From contig JANSLP010000305.1 of the NCBI GenBank assembly GCA_029298735.1, positions 1-39,433 on the forward strand: 39,433 bases of DNA. The letters run 5' to 3'. A model generated the notes under the pieces. It did not search any database and was not told the DNA's origin. It saw only the letters and a list, made by a program, of their open reading frames with translations. Origin of the DNA: Ophiostoma sp. CBS 140.51. Taxonomy: Eukaryota; Ascomycota; Sordariomycetes; Ophiostomatales; Ophiostomataceae. A program made the position numbers and the translations under genes. The stretch's first letter is position 1, and each line of letters opens with the position of its first letter. Below are positions 8,961 through 17,410 of this stretch, piece by piece.

Positions 8961-11465
8961 TCATATTGTAGCTTCTTATTGTGACTTGTTCTTGTTGTTT
9001 TCCTGTCCATATTTCCCCTCCTTTTCAACCTCTTCGATCTCGTCTTCTCCAACCTCAAAAACATCCGAAACTAACACCTCGAAACGGTGTCGCGCGCCCA
9101 TGCACAGCAGCCCACTCACACCTCTTGCCCCGCCCGCATCAACTGTGCATCGCCAGCGAACGCACCGTCTGCAGCCCTGTCGGCCAACCAGCGCGGTGGA
9201 AGCTTGGAAAAAAGGGAAAAGCGTGGGCCAAACTCCCGCCAGACTTCGACGTACCGGCATCGTCACCAGTCGTCACCAGTCCTCTGTCGTCGAGCTTCCT
9301 CAGTCTCAGCGTCCTCTTCTCTCTTCATTATTCTTCTTGACTTCTGCCACTTCACTGGCCACTCCTGCACCCCAGCATATCCCTCAATCTGCCCACCGCC
9401 AATCACACCCTCCATCGCCGTGGACCTGCTTTCTCGTTGGCCAACGGTTGTTCTTCTCTGTCCAAACCAGGCCCCTGCAACCAACCAAGCCAACTTTCGT
9501 GACCAGCCAGCCGAGCCAGCAGGACAGCAAACCGCCACCCCTGCCTTGCCCTCCATCGTCATCTTCCCAGGTCTTTTTTTAGGCGCTCCATTTCGATTTG
9601 CTTTCTTTCTTCTTCTTTTTCACCGCCCATGTCTCAGCGGTTGCAAAGCTAAAGAAGACACCCCTGCATTCTGTCCTCCTCCAGTCTGCCACCGTCCCAT
9701 CGAAACGCAAGAAAAAAGACGGACGGAAACAGGCGACGACCACTGTGGGTATGCCTAGCGTCTCCATGCCGGCAACTTTTGCACCATCAACGCATCCACT
9801 TCACTTTGCTTTTGGCTCACCCGTTCGCTCGCCTCTTCATTGAAGTGCTCCCAAAAGCCCCCGCCTCTCTTGCACACCCTCTTGGACGACGAAGCAGCAC
9901 TCACTTTTTAGTCTTGATTCAGCTTTTGTGTCGCACGAATGCACACGAATACAGAGGCGGGTTGCGTCACCAAGTAATATCTTATCACTCTCTTGGGCAT
10001 CCACCCAGGCGAGGAGGCGAAAGACCAGACCAAGCAAGAGACCACCAGCTGGACACCCGCAGCTTTTGCAAGACAGAACAAGGTTAAAAGAACACCAGAG
10101 ACCCTCGGACGGCTGACGATCGCCCGCATGTTCCAGCAAACGGGCCAGGTCTTTCTGCAATCCCTTTGCGCATATATGTAACCCTGCCCGGCACCCGTTT
10201 TGCGGCCTCCGTGTCGCCTCACTCGCTGACGTCTTTCTGCTGCTGTTTTTGCCCTCCAGATTGGCTTCATTTTCACCACCACTTGCTCTTTTTCGCACGT
10301 TTGTCTCTCGCTGTCATTCCCTCCCTGTCCTCCCCAGCTGATCGGCCAACGAACGACATTCGTGGCCCTCATCTCCGGTTGGTCAGCAGCAGCAGCAGCA
10401 GTCTATCTTCTTCCAGGCCAGCAGCGACAACTCACCACGACAGAGCGCATAATCTGTCGACAGGCCCACCTCATAACACGCCTCTGATATAGTCCTCCTG
10501 GACCCTTCGCCTTCCACCGAGACCACCCACCCCTGAAGTAATACCGCATTGCCGCTGGGGGCCAACGTGAAGCAGACAAGACGGAAACAAGGGCAAAAAG
10601 GCCAAACGTGCAAAAGGGCTGGGACCCAAGTCGTATCGAACGGCAATTTGCAGAGGCAAAGAACGACGGAATACGATATGACACGGTGGAGACCCGTTTC
10701 CTGCACTGACCTGTTTCCTCGTACCGCTCTGCCACTATTTCTGTACTCAGCACCCACAGGAAGTCGGAATCGAGTCCCTCACACACCACTCTTCTCTGTT
10801 CTTTCTTTCTCTTTTGCTGCCTTTTTCTGCGACAATACGGCCAACTCTCGTTCTCGGCGCATTTGAGCATTTCGACACTCATTCACCCACGGTGGGGCTC
10901 TTCTCTTCACCCCATCCTGGCATACCGGAAAGCTTTTTCTCTTTTTCTCCCAATTAACCAGCCCTCCCCGTTGAGCGTTGAGGGTATACCCGCAAAAAAG
11001 AGAAGAGCAGAAGGCCGCTGGAGATCTCAATCTCGCCGCTAGACCCGTTTCTCTCGCCGTTCCCCATCCCTCTCTTTCTTCTCGTATTCTTTTTCTTCTT
11101 CATCCTGCGCCTCCCCTGTTCTCTTTCTTCTCTCTTTCACAACTTTTTTCCTTTATTCACGCTTTTCGTATCCTTTACATCGTCGCATCACGCCAAACTG
11201 TCTTTACCTCCCGCCGGTACATTCGCTTCTCAAATTTCAATAGTTCCGGCCCGACGACAGCTGTAGTTGAAAACCCTTACCCTCTCACCATTTCTACGAC
11301 ACAATGAGCGCTAGCCACGACAGAAATGGCCCCAACCTACGACTAAAATACCCAGCATTCAATTGAAGCAACTGCTGCAGCATCGACGCATTTCTGTCTA
11401 CGCACCAGCGACACCGCTCACAGCCGGCTTGCTGACCCAGCAAGCCAGCATTCACACACACAAAA
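8961..11465 (+). promoter_or_regulatory. Pyrimidine-rich promoter and probable long leader of the 1057-aa gene
   Basis: About 2.5 kb before the 11466 start is rich in CT, TTC and CCA words with short overlapping frames in all phases. None of these resembles a protein. Pyrimidine tracts are densest at about 9565-9630, 10220-10320, 10790-10830 and 11040-11170. This composition is usual for promoters and long 5' UTRs of fungal signalling or polarity genes. A small upstream ORF lies near its end. Whether it is transcribed, and whether it contains a leader intron, cannot be told from the DNA. Confidence 0.5.
11304..11366 (+). promoter_or_regulatory. Upstream ORF (20 codons) in the leader of the 1057-aa gene
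   Basis: An ATG in good context (gacacaATGAGC) opens a 20-codon frame (MSASHDRNGPNLRLKYPAFN) that stops about 100 nt before the main start codon. The main start at 11466 begins the conserved MALWxFxRKSRRKR sequence, so this is an upstream ORF rather than the N-terminus. It could reduce or condition translation of the main frame. Confidence 0.45.
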
Positions 11466-14400
11466 ATGGCCCTCTGGCTATTTAAACGAAAAAGCCGGCG
11501 GAAAAGGAGCAGCCGCGCTGGCTCTCCCACAGGCGACATTTCCGCTCTGCCGCGAAGTTTCACCACTCCAAGCGGCACGGCCGCCGCAGGCCCGATCTCA
11601 TCATCACCCATTCGGCGGCGCCCTAGCAGCCGAAAGCAGCGCCCCGAGCCCAACAAACTCCAGCGCCGCATCCGCACGTACAGCTTTGAATCGGGCCGCG
11701 CCGACGATTTGGAGATTGGTGGTACCGGTACCTGGAAATCTTCAGGTCGTCGCAAGCCCTCCATCCCTTCGCCACTTCACGCTAATAGCGGCCCGCTCAA
11801 CGGTTCTTTTTATGGCAGCACAGGCCCAAATGGTGCTGGTGCTGCCCAAATTGATCGCATTCCAACACTGCACCATTCCAACAGCAAACGCGATGGACGC
11901 CATCTGCTGTCGCGTACGAAGAGCAGCAAGAGACGCAAAAATGCGCACGACCGCGCTCGTGAGGCCGAGATCAAGGCCATGAGCAATATGAACAATCGCA
12001 ACGACAGCAACGATTTTACTCCTGTGAGACCAGCTGCCGAACCTTGGACCGCCGGCCGTCCCATGAAACGAGAAACCATAAAGACCGCTCACCCAAACAG
12101 CTTCGCTGCCCGGTACGCTCGTCAAAAAGAGCAGCTGCCGAGCGACGTTTCTTTACCGTTGGCCGAGTCGATCGATTCAGCCATGTCATCCGACTCAGAG
12201 CAAGTTGAGTTTGCGATCTCGCCTTTTGCGGCCCTGGCACCGAGGCCAACATTGCGGTATGCATCTCAGCCCCGGGTCAGCGTACCAGGTGGTGGCTACT
12301 ATCCCACGCGCAACCCGTCACAGAAGCACAAGCTTGCAAAGCCGATCCCCGAAGCGACCCTCAAAGCGCACAAGCGAGTCGATGATCTGGCAAACGATAT
12401 GAACGCTAGTGACCTGCGGGAGCTCATGGAACGCGATGCACGCCGGAGAGACAGACGGCGGGTCCAAGATAAAGAGAAGGCAGCTCGTCGCCTCGCTCGA
12501 CAGGCTGAGAAGCACCAGCTTCAGCAAGAGTACACGCTTTCTCAGCAAGCATCGGCACCAGGTGCGGGCCCAAGCTCTGAGCGCCCTGCTGCGTCTGCCT
12601 CACGTTCCTCGCCGGACATGGCGCGCGGCATGCTTGGCCGTGAAGCAGTTGGCCTGGGAGTCGACACCACCTCTGCTGTCATGACGTCTGCTGTTCGCCG
12701 CGAATCTACTTCCATCCCAACCCCACCCCAACGAAACTCTATCGAGCTCGAAGACCGCCCGCAGCGTGACATTGATGATCCCCTGCAGGGTCCGCTTAGT
12801 GGCTACTCCACACCGTCTGCTGCCCATCAGCGCAACAGTGCCGAGCTGGCCGCTGCGAACAGCGCATCGGCCTCAGCCTCAAGCTTCCGACGCCGTTCAC
12901 CGGTCGACATCTACCACCGACCTGACAGTATTCCCATGGCACCAGCCGAGCTCGAGCTCCCTGATGCCGTCCCAGATCTGGCCGAGACCCTCAAAGAATC
13001 TGCACCTGTTCCGGCACGGACACCCTCCAAGCTGAGACGGCTGGCTAGATTGAGAAGACGCCTGTCTAGCTCATCATCTATTAAAGAAGAGCATGAGAGT
13101 GTCGGCAAGGCCAATGCCACCGTCTTTCGCAAACCTTCGAACGCCGGATCAACCCGTGCACGTGCAGCTTTGACATGGGGCTCTCTCGGTGCGCTCTTCA
13201 GATGGAGAGCGAGATCGAAGCGGACCCCGCCTGGACAATCGTCCTTTGCCAACCTGTCCCGTGACTCAATGGCCGCCCAGTCTTCGATCCAAAGATCACA
13301 TCACAATTTTGACGCCGTTTCCCACGGCCATTTCCGGGGCCCCTCACAGATATTGGTCGAGGAGCCAGCAACTGTTGCGGCGGCAGAAGCTGCAGCAGTA
13401 ATGGCTGGACCTTCTGGATCGACTGCATCAGTCAACTCGTCTGCAAGGGTCACACGTCCTCCTCCTACCAAGCCTCACCCGATGAAGGTGACAAGCCTGG
13501 TACCGAAGCGCACACTCTCTCGCTTCAAGGAAGACTTGCCGGATTTCACTATGACCCCTCCCACTTCTCGCATCCAGTCGCCAGAAGTCCAAGAGGCCGT
13601 GCCTCCGATTCAGGCGCAGGTGATTGCACAGCAGCAAGAAGTCTACAGTGCGACGCCGACCCAGAACTCGAGTTTCGTCCACAACAGCGCCGACGACGAG
13701 TCCATTATCATGACGCCTACCGGATTTCACCAAGCCCCGCAACAGCCGTCATCTTTTGACAGCACGAGCATGGGCAACAACACCATGACCGATGGTACGC
13801 GTGATACCCCGACGTCGTGGCTCCAGATGGAGGAGGTCGACCCATCGCCCGAACCGCAACAGTCGCTGTCCCTGGCTTCAATTGACTCTGAGGGCTCCTG
13901 GTTGTCGGGCCGCACTGCTTCACGCCGTCGTGCAACACAACTGCAGCCGTCTATGGACAGCGTGTCGCGCTCGTTCCAGACGAAGCAGGGTCACCCTTAT
14001 CAGCACCATGAGCCGTCGGTGTCTCCGACTGGAGATGAGTTGATTTCCACGGCGCATGCCACTATGGCTGCGTCTGGTGCTCAGAAGCACATGGACGACG
14101 ACGAGTCGAGCATCGTGTTGGACGACGAGTACCTCAGCCGTCTGGCACGCAGCTCGACTGGCGGTGCCTCACACGGCAACTTCCAGCGCGAGTCGACTGG
14201 CGACATGTTACCGTCCAGCGACGACGAGCTCGACACTGTCAACGGCGACGCTGGTGACGCGCGCTGGGGTGCCGTCAACGAGAAGCGTGTCGATGCTGGC
14301 TTTGTCATGTCGCACCGCACTAACCTCGTCAAGAGCCGCGAGGGCTTGATGACCACATTTTACGACGGCGAGAAGGGCAACATCATGCAGCAGGAGGGTG

Positions 14401-14639
14401 ACAGCCCTGTCGACAGCCCCATTAGCCCTGTGAGCATGACTAGTCCCATCAGCCAGACGAGCAGCGAGTTCAACAAGGAGGAAGAGGCTGGTGTGCAGCG
14501 CGCCACAAGCGTGAATCTTGGCAGGGGCCATGTCCGCCATATCAGCGCGGGCAGTGCTAAACTGCTGGAGATCACGCCGTCGCCGCGGAACTCGGTCGAC
14601 GCCAAGGCTAACAATAGATCGCGCGAACCGTTGTTCTAA
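11466..14639 (+). CDS. Conserved Pezizomycotina protein of unknown function, Ser-rich and largely disordered
   Basis: This is a single-exon 1057-aa protein. The N-terminus MALWLFKRKSRRKRSSR is basic and, with downstream blocks, recalls a filamentous-fungal family of uncharacterised proteins. The recognisable blocks are KLQRRIRTYSFESGR near 70, IPTLHHSNSKRDG near 130, AREAEIKAMSN near 165, FAALAPRPTLRYAS near 255, and PIPEATLKAHKRVDDLANDMNASDLRELMERDARRR near 290-325. A basic coiled-coil segment (about 320-355) follows. The rest is Ser/Pro/Thr-rich disorder with acidic patches such as DDDESSIVLDDEYLSRLARSS and SSDDELDTVNGD (about 880-930). I see no enzyme domain, membrane segment or signal peptide. 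It may be a phosphorylated scaffold (inference). The ATG follows cacacaaaa and begins the conserved block. Confidence 0.85.
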   Translation: MALWLFKRKSRRKRSSRAGSPTGDISALPRSFTTPSGTAAAGPISSSPIRRRPSSRKQRPEPNKLQRRIRTYSFESGRADDLEIGGTGTWKSSGRRKPSIPSPLHANSGPLNGSFYGSTGPNGAGAAQIDRIPTLHHSNSKRDGRHLLSRTKSSKRRKNAHDRAREAEIKAMSNMNNRNDSNDFTPVRPAAEPWTAGRPMKRETIKTAHPNSFAARYARQKEQLPSDVSLPLAESIDSAMSSDSEQVEFAISPFAALAPRPTLRYASQPRVSVPGGGYYPTRNPSQKHKLAKPIPEATLKAHKRVDDLANDMNASDLRELMERDARRRDRRRVQDKEKAARRLARQAEKHQLQQEYTLSQQASAPGAGPSSERPAASASRSSPDMARGMLGREAVGLGVDTTSAVMTSAVRRESTSIPTPPQRNSIELEDRPQRDIDDPLQGPLSGYSTPSAAHQRNSAELAAANSASASASSFRRRSPVDIYHRPDSIPMAPAELELPDAVPDLAETLKESAPVPARTPSKLRRLARLRRRLSSSSSIKEEHESVGKANATVFRKPSNAGSTRARAALTWGSLGALFRWRARSKRTPPGQSSFANLSRDSMAAQSSIQRSHHNFDAVSHGHFRGPSQILVEEPATVAAAEAAAVMAGPSGSTASVNSSARVTRPPPTKPHPMKVTSLVPKRTLSRFKEDLPDFTMTPPTSRIQSPEVQEAVPPIQAQVIAQQQEVYSATPTQNSSFVHNSADDESIIMTPTGFHQAPQQPSSFDSTSMGNNTMTDGTRDTPTSWLQMEEVDPSPEPQQSLSLASIDSEGSWLSGRTASRRRATQLQPSMDSVSRSFQTKQGHPYQHHEPSVSPTGDELISTAHATMAASGAQKHMDDDESSIVLDDEYLSRLARSSTGGASHGNFQRESTGDMLPSSDDELDTVNGDAGDARWGAVNEKRVDAGFVMSHRTNLVKSREGLMTTFYDGEKGNIMQQEGDSPVDSPISPVSMTSPISQTSSEFNKEEEAGVQRATSVNLGRGHVRHISAGSAKLLEITPSPRNSVDAKANNRSREPLF

Positions 14640-17410
14640 GCATGCCATCCCTTTCTTCACACATAAGAAGTCTGACACAATACGCATGGTAAGGAATTGA
14701 CACAAGCGAGGGTAAGATAGGGAGAGGTAGAGACAGACCAGAGAGAGACATAAACCTCCAGAAGCAAGCCAGTATGACGCGATGACTACACCAAATTTCC
14801 GATCTGTCGACTTTCCATCTAATCGAACCGACAAACCAACAGCTCTTCAGCATTTTCTTTTCCAAAATCCTTCTTGATACCAACTCACATTTCGCTCATT
14901 TTCACAAACTTTTCCTACCAAGTCTCAACAAAAAATACAAACCGAACACAAAAAAACCAAGGAAAATACGAAACATAATGTCGACACGCCAGGGTTAACA
15001 ACACAAAAACGAACAAAAAAAGAAAAGAAACACTACAAAATCAACAAAAAGAAAACATAAACCACAAAGCCACCAAAACATCCGGAAAACCCAACCCTGG
15101 CGCTGAGACGCCAAAAACACACAGAAAACGTTCGTCTTCGCGTCATCTACTTGCTCGGAACTTGCTATCTCTCTGGTCTCCTATCCCTTCCACTCCCCTC
15201 TCGCGTCGTTTCCTGCCTCGCGTTTGCCTCTCTCTCCTTGCACTTCAGCTGTGTGATGTTGGACGCCAGAATGTCTACCTCTCTGTTTTGGACATACTTG
15301 CTTTTATTCTTTGCATTTGGTGTTTTTTATTCTGCTGTGGCCCCGGATGTCTTTGTTTTGTTACCATTCACCGCCTCATATTACTTGCTAGAGATACCCT
15401 TTGCATACAACACAGCCTTTTGACTTTCAAACACATACTTTAGTCTTATCATACTGCTATTTTTGGTGACATCTTGAACGATATGAACAACCTGTACAGA
15501 GACAAGTGTTTTGCCTGTTTCTTTTTGCGTGACTAACCCACAGTCCGAAGCTGCAAGTTTTCCTCTTTTGCTCCTTTCAAGGGGACGCGCGGCGAGCTCC
15601 GCATATCCTCTTGTGAGCTTATTCGCGATCAAAACATAACCCAGATGCTGAGACAAATCCCTTTGACCAGCTCCAAGCCAGAATTTTGTTTTTGTGAGCC
15701 ATACGAGCATTCTCTCAGACTTGCTGTCTCGCGGGGGAAAGGTAGACCGCGTTTTGATCATCTCCCGACTGGCTCGTGGCGATCTGCCCTTATCTTTCTT
15801 CTTGACTCTTCTTGAGCCCAGAAGCAGTTTGGTTCCAACAGAGATCATTCAGCATGGCGCTGTCACTCGTACAGGCCCTGAAGATCACCAGCGAGCGCAC
15901 CAAAATCTCCTGAAAAAATTGTTCAACAACGTTCAAAAATGGCCTAAAAGAAAACAAAGGGTTCAGCCAGGGTCTCAGTGCTTCCTACAGACAGGAGGGA
16001 CAATGAGTCCAGGTGTCTCAGGCGCCTTGTGGTTTGTCTGTTGGGTCGTGGGAAGGACGAGATCCAAGGCTTTTGTGGCTTGAACAATCCTTACGCTTGT
16101 GTCGCTGGGGGCGCTCCGCCCTGCTCTCCCTCCCTAGCCGGGGTCAGACTATTCCGCATTCCACCATATAAATCGAAGCGATCTAGAATTTGGGTTCCCC
16201 ATCACTGGTTTTCTTGTGCCCCAAGGAATCGCTCAGCCTCTTGGCCCGATTTTTCAGGAGAGGGGGGAAGCAAAAGAAAACATAGGTCTGAGACGAGGGC
16301 AGTTTGTCTGCGACACAGCCTTTTACAGCCTTTTGAACACAACGACCTTCAACTCCTGACGTGATATAAGACATCCGACGTCCGTCTTCACCCTCTTTAG
16401 GCAAGAAAACGCGGCATTCTTTTCAACTGTCCAAATTCCTTTTCTTTCTTTTTTGTTCCCCATTGTTTCTTTTTCTTCCGTTGACGTTCTCCCTTCCCTT
16501 CCAATTCCCTTTTGCTTCCTTTTCCACCATTTTTGTATGTCGGGCCTTTCCTTTACTTTCTTCGCACTCTCTTCATCATCTCTTCGTTTTGCTGCCTCCT
16601 CTCTCTTTCTACTTCCCCCCCCCCTTCTCGTCTTCCTTTCTGTAATTTGTTTCTTTTTTCTTGGGCTGCCTTGGCCTCTGGTTTCCTTTTCTGACGACTT
16701 GTTTTCATTTCTCTTTTCTTTTTCCGTGTTCTTCATCTATCTTCACCTACCATCACCTCATCTCTTTACAGCGGAGGTCGCCCTTTGCTTACCGTGATTT
16801 CTTCTTCTTCATTGCTCTGATGTTAGTGCATCATGACTTTGCGTGTCCAGAGGCATGGCGTCTTGGAAGCTGATGGAGCAAGACGAGACCAAACGGAGTA
16901 TACGAGGCGGTCTGGTATCTTGTCACGGAGTGTCAACAAGGGTTGACACCAAAGACACACACCGGGAGACTGATGAACAGAGACACAAAGACCGCGCCGG
17001 GTGGCCACGCGATACGTGAGCAATGGCAGACACGATGAAGCAAGGAAAGTGGAAAATGGACGGAGAAAAAAACAAACATCAACATACTAACATAACCTAG
17101 ACACGACCAAGACGTACCAACCGTCGCGAAACGGTTATTTTTTCTCGGCGAGCATGGACGTCCAGACGTGCTGATCGCGTCTCGCGCTCATGTTGGATAT
17201 CTTTTCATACACCCATCTATAAATTGGACTTGCCGACCTTTTTCTATCTTGTGATGTTTTCTTGTTCGGTTTATCTCGGCATCTCTTTTTCTTGTCCTCT
17301 GGGCACTTTCGTCCTTTTCATTCTTTTATTGATTTTATATTTTGGTTTCAGCCAGTCACTCCTTATATTTTTATATAGATAGTTTATTTTTGTCACTCCC
17401 TACTTTCAAC
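14640..17410. other. Intergenic region with A/C-rich 3' flank and homopyrimidine tract
   Basis: I see no gene here. About 14880-15075 is strongly A/C-rich on the plus strand, with very few G or T, and forms part of the 3' flank of the 1057-aa gene. About 16395-16760 is a long C/T-rich tract that includes an uninterrupted run of 10 C (16615-16624). Its complement gives a Lys/Glu/Arg-rich open frame that is purely compositional. The last 250 bp hold the promoter of the Ser-rich gene. Confidence 0.6.
17218..17223 (+). promoter_or_regulatory. TATA box of the Ser-rich protein gene
   Basis: TATAAA lies in the context ccatcTATAAAttgg, about 190 nt before the start codon at 17411. It is the best core-promoter candidate upstream of this gene. 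Confidence 0.5.

Noticed and set aside
8905..9758. Two overlapping plus-strand frames of about 225 codons rich in Ser, Pro and Thr
   Set aside because: They overlap in different phases in pyrimidine-rich DNA, with no motif or domain; treated as leader sequence.
16323..16736. 137-codon minus-strand Lys/Glu/Arg-rich frame
   Set aside because: It is the complement of a C/T-rich tract; low complexity and no domain.
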